NCBI GenBank assembly: GCA_027422505.1
Contig: JAPQWV010000017.1
Span: 19,097,501-19,161,500 of the forward strand
DNA: 64,000 bases
Direction: 5' to 3'
DNA from: Craterostigma plantagineum
Taxonomy: Eukaryota > Streptophyta > Magnoliopsida > Lamiales > Linderniaceae
The notes below the pieces were generated by a model. It was not told the DNA's origin and ran no database searches. It saw only the letters and a program-made list of their open reading frames with translations. The translations under genes and the position numbers were made by a program. Every line of letters begins with the position of its first letter. Positions within the stretch are counted from its first letter, which is position 1. This document shows positions 1 through 10,912 of the stretch, one piece after another.

Positions 1-21
1 ATACTTTCGCTTTCAGGTACT

Positions 22-1347
22 ATGGGTAAAAGTCGATCCTCAGCCTCACGTGACCCCGCCTCGCGTTCGCCCGTTCGTCAAAGGCGACGCGGGCCCCCAC
101 CGACAATGCTAGAAGCCATGGGTCAGTTCACGGACGAAGCTCAGATGGCCCGCTACAACAAGCTGAAGGCCATGGAGTTCATCTCCATGGACCAGATCGA
201 TCACGACACACTGACGAAGTACAGCATCGACCATCAAGTCGGCCAGTACCTATCACTCAGTGGCTGGGGGACGTTCTTCGGCATCGACGAACCGGCATAC
301 AAGGAACTCACTTTGGAGTTCCTTGCCACGTTCTCCTACGACGAATACGGCGACAACAAGATCAGATTCCGGGCATTCAGTGAAGAGCAGATAGTGAGGG
401 CCGAAAACCTGTGCCATGCACTTGGAGTACCACAGCCATACCCACACCAGCCCTACGCGACGTACTTTGATCAACCGGGCGGACGTCAGGGTTGCTGGGC
501 GGATATCGCTCGACCCGACGAGCCGGCTTACAGCGCGAAGACGTCGAAGGCATCTGCGCTAAGGAGCCCAGGACTGCGGTACATTCACCGCCTCCTGACG
601 ACCTCGTTTACACCGTGGGGCGACTCGCACGGAGCAGTCACCCTCCGCGATCTATTTTAACTGGCCAAGCTGCATCGAGGCGAACAGGTCCACTTAGGGA
701 TGGCGGTGGCCCACGCTTTCAGTTCTCAGGCGGAAGCAAGACGAAATGGAAAGATTGCCGTAGGCGCACTCATCACCAAGGTCGTCCGGGGATTACGCTA
801 CTGGCCAGCGAATGCACCCGAGATGGAGGTAGTAGGCGGGCGTCACCTAGTGAACGAGGAGATGCTGGTGAAGATGAAGATGCTCGTGAAGGCGCCCACC
901 TGGACTCGCGCCAACAAGGTGTATATCTGGCACGAGATGTATCGCGGCCAGACCAACCAAGGAGCCGTCCCCGACGACCAGCTCTACCTCGAGGGCCCCC
1001 ACCCAGTGGAGACGGACACGACGGCTGCAGGGCCCTCCTTTTCCTCTGGCGTCGCCCCGTACGCTTCAACGGCGGACCTTGAAGCACTGCGCCAGGACAT
1101 GATGCACATGAACGCCGACTCGCTACAGAGGGACGACGAGCTCCAGCGATACAACGAAGAAACTCGGCGCCGACAGGAAGAGTACGAGCGCCAGAACGAG
1201 GAAGCCCACCGCCGTTACGATGCAGAGCTAGAGCGCTACAACCAGGCCCTTCAAGTCATGGACACGGCGCTCAAGTATTCCCAGCAGTCGATGGCTCTCC
1301 TGCGCCCGAGGCCACCATCACCACAGCCACCGCCGCCACCTCCTTAG
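22..1347 (+). pseudogene. Athila-like LTR retrotransposon ORF1 (gag-type) with a premature stop
   Basis: One reading frame runs from an ATG at 22 to a TAG-type end after 1344, broken only by an in-frame TAA at 658-660; the frame is the same on both sides, so this is a nonsense change and not a frameshift. The first part resembles the plant Athila ORF1 family (retrotransposon gag-type protein of Ty3/gypsy Athila elements), for example the block around residues 190-212 with Trp, Gly, Asp and the RDLF end. The second part ends in a charged, Glu/Arg/Gln/Tyr-rich coiled-coil stretch and a proline tail. No protease, reverse transcriptase or integrase follows; non-coding sequence leads straight to a polypurine tract and LTR. 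This makes it a pol-less, non-autonomous element. Family assignment is from recalled similarity. Confidence 0.72.
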
Positions 1348-2343
1348 GGATTTCTTCTTTTTCCTTTATGACATTGTGTTTGCTTGCGTAGTCGCGTGCG
1401 TTTCATTTATGACATTGCGCTTATAACTATGTTTCTAGTTAATCTTATGACTACTCTCTTTTCGTGTCTATTGCTCTCTAGCTAGCTTTATGACATTGAT
1501 TAGAATAAAGCAGAAGTCGAACTTTGAAAGTTACTGTTCCAGTGTTTGATTTGATGTTCTTCTCTGCTATTCGTGAAATGACTCGTCCCTTATTTGACCG
1601 TTTTCTGAAATGACCCGATCCCTTGCATAAGCCTGCCCATAACCCTTTGGCAAGATATAGGTCTCGGTAATAAGTATCCCTAGGTACACGGCATTCGCTG
1701 TGACGATGTATTCTTTGCGACAAAAGTCGAACCTTGATGTTTTTAGGGAATAAGGGCAGTGCACAAAAGTAGAGCGTAACTAAGGTGAAAGGGCAGAAAA
1801 TGAAAGGAAACTGAGTTGAGAGGGTCGAGCAGAAAAGTCTAGGATTTCGAAGCGAGAACGTCGAGTCTTATGTTGGGATGTGTGACTGTCTGTTTGATCA
1901 TGCTGTATTCATTGATAATTTTCGATCACGTGTCCTAGCTCTAAGATTAAGTGTTCATTATTTATGCTTGCCGCTTCATGATTGTTCGACCCGTTTTCCC
2001 CAAAAAGACCCTCAGATTTATACTTGCCCTATGAATAGTAGAGATGCGATTAACTTGCAAGTTTATGGTAGGGGTTGGACTAGTGCACGAATTGAGCGAC
2101 TTATCATATGCTAGCCTATACACTTGAGTGAATTGAGTGAATCCTTGTGAGGTATGAGTCTCGATTAGCAGTGCGAAGAAAATTCAGGTCGACGAGTGCA
2201 AGTCATTAGTGCGATGTCCATGACTGTTTGCTTGATTCCGTTTTGTGCTTTCTAGCTTTGTTGATAAATTGCGAACAATCGTGCCGTTATCTTGATCTGA
2301 TGCCTTTTCTGACTTCTAATTTACTTGAGGACAAGCAAATACT
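1348..2343 (+). other. Long non-coding 3' region of the retrotransposon
   Basis: About 1 kb between the end of ORF1 and the polypurine tract. It has stops in every frame and no recognisable pol domain. A long non-coding stretch before the 3' LTR is typical of the Athila/Tat lineages, but here it replaces pol entirely. Confidence 0.6.
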
Positions 2344-2359
2344 TAAGTGTGGGGAGGTT
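2344..2359 (+). promoter_or_regulatory. Polypurine tract of the retrotransposon
   Basis: The purine-rich stretch GTGTGGGGAGGTT lies immediately before the TGAT that opens the LTR. It follows the phrase ending in AAGTGTGGGG that is common just upstream of the 3' LTR in plant Ty3/gypsy elements. It would prime plus-strand DNA synthesis. Confidence 0.7.
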
Positions 2360-2544
2360 TGATAAACGCATTTCAATGCGTTTATCGTAGTATTTATTCG
2401 GGGGTATAATAGAGCTTTAGCAATCAATTTATGCAATTATTCGATATATTTACACTTGTTTTGTTGTTGAAGGAGCTTAGGACGAGTTTCGGGCGAAAAG
2501 GAGCGAAAACGAGGCAAAACGGCGCGAAAAGGGGTAACACTGCC

Positions 2545-2795
2545 CTCGGTCACGGCCGTGACTCATAATGTGTCTGGCCGTGACGAGGGACAGAGAGCGG
2601 AGGCAATGTCGCTGATGATGGTCACGGCCGTGACTGGTGATGCTCCAAGCCGTGACGCGAGGCAGAGACTAGCGCTGATGATGGTCACGGCCGTGACGTG
2701 CAATGCACTTGGCCGTGACCTATGACAAAGACTTAGACGCGTCGGCTCGATGCTGGTCACGGCCGTGACGGCCCATGCCCAGGCCGTGACCTATA
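2545..2795 (+). repeat. Tandem repeats built on a perfect palindrome inside the LTR
   Basis: Four copies of the 14-bp palindrome GTCACGGCCGTGAC recur about 65-75 bp apart, each followed by a half-site GGCCGTGAC. They lie just upstream of the LTR TATA box, where an enhancer would be. The spacing and position are seen directly; a regulatory role is inferred. Confidence 0.8.
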
Positions 2796-2805
2796 CGAAA
2801 ATTCC

Positions 2806-2813
2806 TATAAAAA
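2806..2813 (+). promoter_or_regulatory. TATA box of the LTR promoter
   Basis: TATAAAAA lies 3' of the palindromic repeats within the LTR, the expected place for the start of the retrotransposon transcript (U3/R boundary). Confidence 0.55.
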
Positions 2814-3771
2814 GCCCAAATTCGATCCAGAAACGACACAACTTACCAGAGATTAACCCTAATCACTCTAGAGATGAAAATTAGCACAAAAGAACGCATA
2901 ATCGCATCCCGGAGCGCAAGAGATGGATCATCGACGAGATCACGCCCAATTTGACGAAGAACGAAGAATCTTCAACGCTCCCATCGCAGATCATCCGTAT
3001 ATCAAGAACATGAATTCTTCGCCTTTATCCTTTATTTCTTTCGTTGTTTTCTCGTCTATCATGCGTAGCTAAATCCCTTTTGTGTTTGGGATTAGATGAA
3101 CGCTAGGATTAGTCGTACTTAAGATATGTTTATCGTGATTTGCGTATTCTGACTATTTATTGTTCTATGAAATTGCTTCTTCGCTTTAATATGTCTATGT
3201 GTTAAAGTGAATGTATGGAAAATCGTTTAGGGCGACAGCTAAACAACGATTAGGCCGTTCGTAGAAGATAGGATTCGAGTATAGGGCGAAAGCAAATACT
3301 CAATCCTCGCTATTAGTAATTACTGAATTTTAGATCCCCACGAGCGTTTAGGGCGACAGCAAATTCGCGAGTGGGTAGAAAAATTATTGCGATTTAGTCA
3401 AGAATCACGTAGGCACGATATTTCATTGTCTTAGGTGATCACACCTAGCGGGATTCGAACCCCGAGCACATCTTTATCATCTGAAACTTCATATCAATTC
3501 TAAGCGTGTTCTTTGAATTACTAGTTGATTTAGGAGCGATCTGTTAGGTTAAGTCGTCAAACAATTTGCGTATTTTATTTAGGTTAAATATCGAGTCGAT
3601 AGGTCATTACTAGTACTTGATTTATTCCTCGTGTTCGATACTCGTTTACTCACTTAACTACACTACAAACGATAGGTTCACTGCCTATCGCACGTCGGTG
3701 ACAGTAATTTAGTATTCGTTTTAATTATTACTTGTCGCACTTTTCATTCACACACCACGTGTCGATCAGCT

Positions 3772-5360
3772 GGTTGCAGGTCAGTGATCGGGTTGGATGG
3801 TTGTTTCTTGAAGGGGGTCTTCAAAGGACAGTTATTGAGTGTTGTTGCAATGGATGGAAACAATAACATCTATCCTTTGGCTTGGGCTTTTGTCGAGATT
3901 GAGAAAGGTGAAACATGGGAGTGTTTTATACATCTACTTTTGAGGGATATTGGTGATGAAAGTGCAGAAAATCTGGAATTTATAAGTGATAGACAGAAGG
4001 GACTAGTTGATGCAATTTCGAAACTAGCTCCACATTCAGAGCACAGATTTTGTGTCAGGCACATGTACAACAACTTCAAAGGGAAATTCAAGGGGGTAGA
4101 GTTGAAGAAACTGTTCTGGAAAGCAGCCTCCACTCACAGTTTGGTTGAGCACCAAAAGGTCATGAAGCAGATAAGGAATGAGTACCCCAAGGTTGGTGAT
4201 GAACAATCCCCTTATGAATGGCTAAGGGACATTCCTGAACATCAGTGGGCAGCCATTTTCCATTGACTACTGAATCTGATGTCTTAGTGAACAATCAGAG
4301 TGAATGCTTCAACAACTACATCATGCCTGCAAGGGAGCTACCAATCATTGATATGATGGAGTGGATCAGAAAGAAGTGCATGTCCAGTATTCAGAAAAGA
4401 GAGAATGGATGTTGAAGTTTGAGAAAGATTTCTGCCCAAATATTCTGAAGAAAGTTGAAGCTGAAAGAGTAAAGAGTGCCAATTGTTTTCCAACTTGGGG
4501 AGGAGGTATGCAGTTTGAAGTCATTCATTTTGAAAAGACTCATGTGGTGAATTTGGATGGAAAGAAGTGTACGTGTGGGAAGTGGCAGAGGGTTGGATAC
4601 CCATGTTGTCATACCATTGCATGTTTGGACCTTCACAGACTCGAGTATGAAGCTTACATTGATAAGGTTTTCAGCAGGGAGGTGTACATGAAGGTCTATG
4701 ATCATCACATCTCACCTGTCCCTGGGATGCATGACTTTGAAGTCTCTCCACTTGGACCAGTGGCACCACCATATGTTCAAAAAAGAGCAGGAAGACCAAA
4801 GAAGAAAAGAAGGCCTGATGCAAATGACCACAATCGAAGCTCAACATCCACTAGGAAAGGTCTGACTGTGACTTGTGCAATTTGTTTGCAACAAGGACAC
4901 AACAGAAGGAAGTGCAAAAACCAGCCTCATCCTAATTCAGGATTCTACAAGGTAACTAACTTCAATTTTAATCAGTTTAATGAATGGATGCTATAGAATC
5001 TGTGCTCCCTTTTGTACGCTACGGGTGATTCACAATGTGCTCCAATGGATGCTACAGAATCTGCACCATTACCTACCATGCCTGATACAGAATCTGCTCC
5101 AATTCCTCCAATGACTGCAACATTAAGATTGTATCATCTATCTGATCACTTTCCTGATTCTGCACAGGGTTCTAGCACTAATCGAAAGGAATCAAGGAAG
5201 CAAAAAGCACCAAAGAGAAAGGGAGATGTTGCAGAAGGTAGCTCTAGAGCGTTTAAGAGCTTGTGCAAGCCCACAACCTCAAGTTTGGCAAGAGGTGTCA
5301 AGTTCTCATGCAAGTCAAGTTCTGCAGCCGCAAGGCCACAGAAAAAAAAGGAAATTAGCT
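3772..5360 (+). pseudogene. MULE (MuDR-type) transposase fragment with SWIM zinc finger
   Basis: The frame starts mid-protein at GCRSVIGLDGCFLKG, the usual start of the MULE transposase catalytic core, directly at the right edge of the Athila-like LTR. It continues through the core (DRQKGL, H-x-FCVRHMYNNF) to 4266, where a stop and frame change occur. The continuation reads in another frame to about 4398, then shifts again and runs to 4996. This last part holds a SWIM zinc finger (CTCGKWQ...PCCHTIAC), a basic linker and a zinc knuckle (CAICLQQGHNRRKC). A Ser/Thr-rich tail homologous to MULE C-termini continues to about 5360. Two frameshifts plus loss of the N-terminal half make this a dead copy. 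A short second copy of the post-SWIM segment appears at 5570-5600. Confidence 0.85.
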
Positions 5361-5695
5361 TACTTTTCCGTTTGGAAAATGTATGCAGGTTGAGACATGT
5401 GTTTTGTGCTGTGTTGAATCTGTTTTGTGTTGTGTTGGTTCTATTTTGTGCTGTGTTGGTTCACTTAGGAGACACGTTGTGTTGTGTTGGTTTTCTGTCT
5501 GAGACATTTGTTCTGTTTTGGAATGTGCTGATTTCGGTCTGAGACATTTATTCTGTTTTGGGAAGTTCTAAGTATGAAGCTTATGTTGATAAGTCATTTC
5601 ATAATCTACTACAAACCGAAAACATTGAAATATTCAAGATTACAACATTGCACTTGAAAAGTGTCACAAAAACCTGCTACAAAAACTGAAACATG

Positions 5696-6076
5696 CTACT
5701 TGAGGAATGTCACTAAAACCAAGATCGAAATAATGCCAAACATGTACTTCAACATTCTTGCATTGTCTTTGAGCGCCGCAACTCTTTTCTCGAAGCGATC
5801 GCATGCATCAATGAGGTCTCCAATCTGCTCTGTGTTTATATCACAGCTTCTTGATTGCACGTCTTCGGACGACGGCATTTCATCTTCCCCTTTGCTCTCA
5901 AACGGACGCAACCACATGAAAAAATCACAGTGGTAGTTCTGGCAATTGGAAAACAGTTTACCTCTTGTGGGCTTATTAGGACCAACAATTCGCACAGCAG
6001 CTACTTCACCACATTTGCACCTGTGATTCTTGTACCTCAAATCCAAGTTGACAACATTCTGTGATGTTGTAGACAT
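5696..6076 (-). CDS. Small GRF-type zinc-finger protein with C-terminal membrane segment
   Basis: A 126-residue frame starts at the ATG at 6076-6074, just after a consensus 3' splice site (TTGCAG), which argues for a 5' UTR intron. Residues about 18-55 form a GRF zinc finger: CKCG, then GKLFSNC, then CDFFMW. An acidic linker and a short coiled coil (residues about 80-105) follow, and the last about 18 residues are hydrophobic (MFGIISILVLVTF), a probable membrane anchor. GRF fingers bind single-stranded nucleic acid in proteins such as NEIL3 and TOP3A; stand-alone plant copies have no assigned role. It lies convergent to a MULE transposase and may be cargo or an accessory gene of that element. 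The frame is intact. Confidence 0.7.
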   Translation of the reverse strand: MSTTSQNVVNLDLRYKNHRCKCGEVAAVRIVGPNKPTRGKLFSNCQNYHCDFFMWLRPFESKGEDEMPSSEDVQSRSCDINTEQIGDLIDACDRFEKRVAALKDNARMLKYMFGIISILVLVTFLK

Positions 6077-6987
6077 GCTGCAAGAATGCGAATACAAAAC
6101 ACATGAATGAAGGCACAAAATCTAAAAAATAGAGAAATTGATAAAACTGAACGCATTTTCAGACCCAATCCTATAGTCAAGACCTAAATAACAAGGATTG
6201 AACAAACCCAACCTTCACTGTCGCCGTGCAGTTCCAATCGACCTTTTTTTTCGCACTCAACCCTAAATTAAATGATTCGTTCAAGTGCTGTGAAGAAGAC
6301 GACTATGAGGTTACTATGAGGTTATTTCAGTCATTTTACCCTAAAAAATTACTGTTGTACCTATCATAAACGCAATAACAGCGCGTGTACAACAATCTCG
6401 GGCAGTATAAGCTGCCCGGGGGGTTCCGCTCAATGTTATGAAAGCATAAGGGATACGCATCGAATAAAAAAAAGCATGATGTATATTGGTGAAATTCGCG
6501 GAAAATACGAGGAGAAAAAGTGGCTTTTACCCAATATTAAATTTAATTGTACGTATTTATAAGTATATAAAAGAAAGTTCATTTACTGTAAAATTAAAAG
6601 TAAAATAACTATAAATATTACAAATAAAGTTAGTGGGTGGTTATTTTTTATTTTAATAATTAATTTATATAATGCTTAATTTCACAGACTAAATAACGGT
6701 TTATATCAAACCCTCACACTTAATAAAATAGTATAGATAATTTGACAGACTAATTAACGGTTTATCAAGCCCTCACACTTAATAAAATAGTATAGATACT
6801 AGTTTATTTGCATACTCAGATGCATGTGCTATATAATACATATATATTAGTTTTAAAAAATTATTAACTAAAAATAGAAGGGAAATATTGAGAATATAAA
6901 AATACCATGTAGTAGGTGCTATTTAAACTATTTAATATTATCTTTTAATTTAATTTAACTTGACAGACCAATAGCAATTTCTCTTAA
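6077..6987. other. AT-rich flank with short dispersed repeats
   Basis: No gene seen. Two near-identical units (about 6685-6735 and 6740-6800) share CAGACTAA, then ACGGTTTAT, CCCTCACACTTAATAAAATAGTATAGATA. Diverged relatives occur at 6960-7580 (split by a MITE), 7789-7845 and 8780-8840, so this is a locally amplified dispersed repeat. Confidence 0.6.
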
Positions 6988-7546
6988 GAGCATCTCCAAC
7001 CGAGCACCAAACGCAAAATTTGGGGTAATTTTACCCAATCGAACGCCATAACGCAACTCAAAATGCGTTCCACATACTCTCTCTCTCCTGATTTTGACGC
7101 ATCTTTGCGTCTTAGAGACGGTTAGTATGCGAATTTTAATTTGCAATGATCCCCCTGCTTTCCTTTTCGTCTATCAATGTACCATGTGTCAGAAAAGCAA
7201 ATGAAAGTCATATCATGTAATTGTTACTTTCTCTCTCGTCTATCAATGTACCATGCGTCATAAAAGCAAAAGAAAGTCATATAATGTAATTCTTTCTTTC
7301 TCTCTATCATCCTCATATGCTTTTATCCCACGTTCCGATACTGTAAATGAAAAAAGTATAGTAAAATTAAATCTCAAATTAAATTTATAAAATTGTAAAA
7401 TATGTGGGTAGTATTTGAAATTTATAATAATTGGTGTGAAAATGAATATTACAAAATAGTCTATTGAGTTTGAGAATGAGTTGATCGGTTGGAGAAAAAT
7501 TACTGCATTTTGAATTTGAGAATGCGTTTATCGGTTGGTGATGGTC
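6988..7546. mobile_element. Tourist/PIF-Harbinger-like MITE
   Basis: The ends are GAGCATCTCCAACCGA and, reverse complemented, GACCATCACCAACCGA (14 of 16 identical). Both are flanked by TAA (6985-6987 and 7547-7549), the 3-bp duplication typical of PIF/Harbinger elements. Length 559 bp, no coding capacity. It splits a copy of the dispersed repeat described at 6077-6987, whose halves lie on either side. Confidence 0.8.
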
Positions 7547-7977
7547 TAAGCCCTGACGGTAAATAAAAGAATATAGATACTAATATTAGCACATTTTATG
7601 CATATGCAATATATAAAAATGGATATATTATTTTGTATTTTAAGTTATTTTAAATTAAATTATAAATTAAATTTTATTATTCGTATTATATATAGAAAAT
7701 TGATATGATGATATAATTGTAATTTATTAACAATATCATGATAATTATTTAATTAACTAAATTATTGGGGCTAAATTGTAAACGAATTTGACAGACTAAA
7801 CGACAGTTTATAGCCACATCTCACCCTTAATATAATACAACAGAGTAATTTTTTGTTAAACTATAATTATAATTAATATACTATTGATTTTGAGATTTAT
7901 ACTGTAATTTTTAAATAATGTATAAAAGAAAAATAATAAGTAGGGCATAAATACACCAAAAAAATAGAACTGATATG

Positions 7978-8754
7978 TAGGGTGGGATCGGGTCGGGTAT
8001 ATCGGGTTTCGGGTTTTTCGAGTCGGATACCCGACAAAATCGGGTATTGAATCCTAAACCCGACCCCGTTCGGGTACCCGAACCCGTCGGGTATCTGCAG
8101 GTCGGGTCTAGTTTTCCAATTTTCTGTTTATTTTTTTTTTAATTCAAGTATCAAATACATGTCAAAATTCGAAACCTAAATGGCAAATCAACACAAAAAA
8201 TCAGCCACCATGAATTTAGACGTGTATAATACATACTTAAAATCATCTTTTGAAACCTAAAATTTAAAAAACAATCAACAAAATTTCGATAATAGAAAAT
8301 TAGGGTTTATAGAATTTAGACCTTTTGGACGAATTGTGGCGGATGGTTGGTGGCCGATGATGCTGAGGTCGGTTGGTTGACGGCGGCCGGTGGGTGGTGG
8401 GATGATGAGCTGCGAGTCGGCAGCCGGTGGGTGGTGAGGGTCTGCTTCGTGACTTCGTCTGCTAATTTCGTGCGTCGTCTGTGTGTTGAGGTGAGTGAGT
8501 CGTAGATTTTCTTTTATTTTGTTTGGTCTAATGGACTGGTTTCCTTTGGGCTGGGCTGGTTGGATATTACGTACATTGTTGGGCCGACATTTCGGGTACC
8601 CGATCGGGTATTTTGGGTAGCTCAAAGCTACCCGAAACCCGACAATATCAATCAACCCGATACCCGATTAATACCCGATTTTTTTAAAATTCGGGTAATA
8701 ACCCGATCGGGTCAGGTCAGGTACCCGAAACCCGAACCTGTTTGCCCAGCCCTA
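7978..8754. mobile_element. Non-autonomous hAT element
   Basis: A perfect 8-bp target duplication CTGATATG flanks it (7970-7977 and 8755-8762). Termini are TAGGGTGGG and, on the right, CAGCCCTA. Both subterminal regions are packed with CGGGT/ACCCG motifs in inverted arrangement, a hallmark of plant hAT MITEs. Frames inside are by-products of these repeats. Length 777 bp. Confidence 0.92.
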
Positions 8755-8762
8755 CTGATATG

Positions 8763-9089
8763 TTACTAAATTGCAAATAATTGGACGGAGTTTATAGCCA
8801 CTCTACATCTATATAAGAATATACAAGAATAGATATCAATCACCAAAATTAATTTCGTTAGAGCATGGAACATTTCTCCTTTATCCATCCCCTTGTAAAC
8901 CCAATTAAGACACGTAAACCGCATAATGTAGGTACTTGAGCATTTTCGCCATTATATTCTAGTATAATGAAAAGCGATTATTTTGCTCATTCTTGGAGCT
9001 TTGCATGTCAATTAGTGCCTAGTGGCTGCCCATCAATAATGATGACCATATACTGCCAAGACTTCTTTTGAAGTAGTCAGCTTTGAAGA

Positions 9090-9128
<39 letters not shown>

Positions 9129-9137
9129 CCAATCTCC
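8763..9137 (+). promoter_or_regulatory. Upstream region of the UGT gene
   Basis: The interval holds a TATATAAG stretch near 8811 and, next to the start codon, a (CT)n tract. The tract at about 9092-9122 lies in the presumed 5' UTR, a position where plant genes often carry pyrimidine-rich leaders. I cannot place the transcription start. Confidence 0.4.
9092..9122 (+). repeat. (CT)n microsatellite in the UGT leader
   Basis: About 15 CT units directly upstream of the UGT start codon. Likely polymorphic in length. Confidence 0.9.
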
Positions 9138-10650
9138 ATGGAAGAAGAAGGAGAACAGAGCAGCAAGCCACTCCACATAGTGATGTTCCCATGGCTAGCA
9201 ATCGGCCACCTAAGACCATTCTACACCTTATCCAAATACTTAGCTCGAAAAGGCCATCTAATCTCCTTCATCTCCACGCCAAGAAACCTGCAAAAAACCA
9301 TCAAAGTACCCAAAGAACTTTCCCACCTCATCAACCTCGTAAGCCTACCTCTCCCTCGAGTCGAGCACCTTTCGCCCGACGCAGAGTCGTCGATGGACGT
9401 GCCCCACGTCAAGCAGCAGCTTCTCAAAGTAGCCCTCGATATGCTCGAGCCATCAATACGTTCTTTCCTCGAGAATACAAAGCCAAGGCCCGACTGGATA
9501 GTTTACGACTATGCTACTCATTGGCTGCCTAAGCTGGCCGAAGAGTATGGCATTTCCAAGGCCTACTTTAGTCTTTTCACGGCTGCTTTCATGGCGTTTC
9601 TTGGCCCGCCTTCGACGTTGATCGGCCAAGAGAACCGAAGGTCGACCGCCGAGGATTACACTGTTGTCCCCGAATGGATTCCTTCGAGTGCGACAAGGAT
9701 GGCTTTTCGCCTCCATGAGATGACGAGGAACATCGAAAAAGGTATGTCCTTTGAGATTTTGACTGTGTATTTCGAGTTTCCGCACACTTTGTAAGCCTTA
9801 AACCCCTTTCATGTAAAGAAAAGATGCAGAAGGCAACTGTTACGATTCGGGGACATCAGATACGCTTCGATTCGGCCTTTCCATTGATGGAAGCGATATC
9901 GTGATCTTTCGATCAAGCATGGAATTCGAGCCAGAGTGGTTCGAACTAATTACCAAACTTTACCAAAGGCCCATATTCTCAATCGGGTCTTTACCAGATG
10001 AAGAAGACAACGAATCGACAACCAACCATGAATGGTCTGCCATCAGACAATGGCTAGACACTAAACAAGAGTGTTCAGTTCTATACGCAGCGCTAGGGAC
10101 TGAAGCTGTACTATCACAGAAAGAAGTTCAAGAACTAGCAATTGGGTTAGAGAAATGTAACTTACCTTTCTTATGGGTGCTGAACAGAGACCATATGCAC
10201 CAAATGTTGCCCCATGGATTCTCTGAGAGGGTTCGAGACAGAGGTTTGATTTACCCGAAATGGGCCCCACAGGTTAAGATTCTTGCGCATGATTCGGTTG
10301 GAGGGTTCTTGACCCATTGTGGGTGGAACTCTGCGACCGAGGCTTTAGGGTTTGGAAAGGCTTTGATACTGTTTCCTGTAATGAATGATCAGGGGTTGAA
10401 CGCTAGGCTTCTGAAGGATAAGGGAGTTGGGTTTGAGATACCGAGGGATGAGAGGGACGGGTCTTTTAGCAGTGATGAAGTTGCGGAGACTGTGAGGCTT
10501 GTGATGGTTAGTGACGAGGGGCGGGAAGTGAGGGATAGTGCAAGAAAAATGAATGATGTGTTTGGAGATGCTGGTAAGAGTGAGGGCTGCGTTGCAAGGT
10601 TAGTGGAATACATGATGCAAGGAAGAAGAAGAAGGCATGATGATGTGTAA
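9138..10650 (+). CDS. UGT91-type UDP-glycosyltransferase (2 exons)
   Basis: Exons 9138-9741 and 9830-10650, with GT at 9742 and AG before 9830, encode 474 residues, a normal length for a plant family-1 glycosyltransferase. The N-terminal acceptor half has the catalytic-His motif PWLAIGH (His24). The C-terminal PSPG box that binds the UDP-sugar starts at Trp346 (WAPQ), passes through HCGWNS and ends in DQ at residues 388-389. The following GVGFEIPRDERDGSF segment is typical of the UGT91 clade, which includes flavonoid and saponin sugar-to-sugar transferases, some using UDP-rhamnose. The real acceptor and donor cannot be read from sequence. The final Gln of the PSPG box is the residue usually linked to glucose use. 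The gene is convergent with mL43. The start is the first ATG after the (CT)n leader. Confidence 0.93.
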
Positions 10651-10912
10651 TATAATGTTTCATAACTTTATATAGTCTCTGAATAAACAACATTTGGAAC
10701 AATGTGATAAAACGTAAAAGATCTTGTAACTCAATGCAAATGAAAAGTATCACTACCAATTATCGTGCAATAACAGGAGGAATATGTTCTATAGACTATA
10801 GATTATCATGCGACTGCTTAGACCTCACTCTGAGAATGATTTCAGGTTGTGTCAACTCACAAACAAATCTTATGAAGTGCAACTAGAGAGTTCTTTCTCA
10901 AAGTCAAGTATC

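Larger units (their letters stand above)
2360..3768 (+). mobile_element. 3' LTR of the Athila-like element
   Basis: The LTR opens TGATAAACG right after the polypurine tract and closes GTCGATCA, giving a 4-bp inverted TGAT...ATCA terminus and a length near 1.41 kb. On its right, a MULE transposase reading frame begins mid-protein, showing that the LTR interrupts that gene. A TATA box lies at 2806. Related motifs of the form TTTAGGGCGACAGC recur near 3227 and 3346. The 5' LTR is outside the window, so the target duplication cannot be tested. Confidence 0.75.
3769..6450 (+). mobile_element. Truncated MULE with convergent accessory gene
   Basis: The transposase remnant (+) and the GRF zinc-finger gene (-) face each other, the same plan as mudrA and mudrB in MuDR. 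The left end is lost to the LTR insertion. The right end is not defined; sequence near 6355-6430, with a TGTACAACA stretch and a GGGCAG/CTGCCC hairpin, is a candidate terminal inverted repeat but cannot be checked without the left end. Confidence 0.5.

Noticed and set aside
492..1087. Overlapping frames on both strands within the retrotransposon ORF1
   Set aside because: High-GC shadow frames; only the frame continuous from 22 to 1347 shows family-like sequence and coiled coil.
3445..3470. GGGATTCGAACCCCG, like a tRNA T-arm
   Set aside because: Lies inside the Athila-like LTR with no acceptor stem or D arm.
8275..8655. 126-codon minus-strand frame
   Set aside because: Lies wholly in the hAT MITE and consists of translated subterminal repeats and non-coding filler.
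9083..9532. Second plus-strand frame overlapping the UGT start
   Set aside because: Alternative frame of the UGT exon; its N-terminus is the translated (CT)n tract and it has no family similarity.
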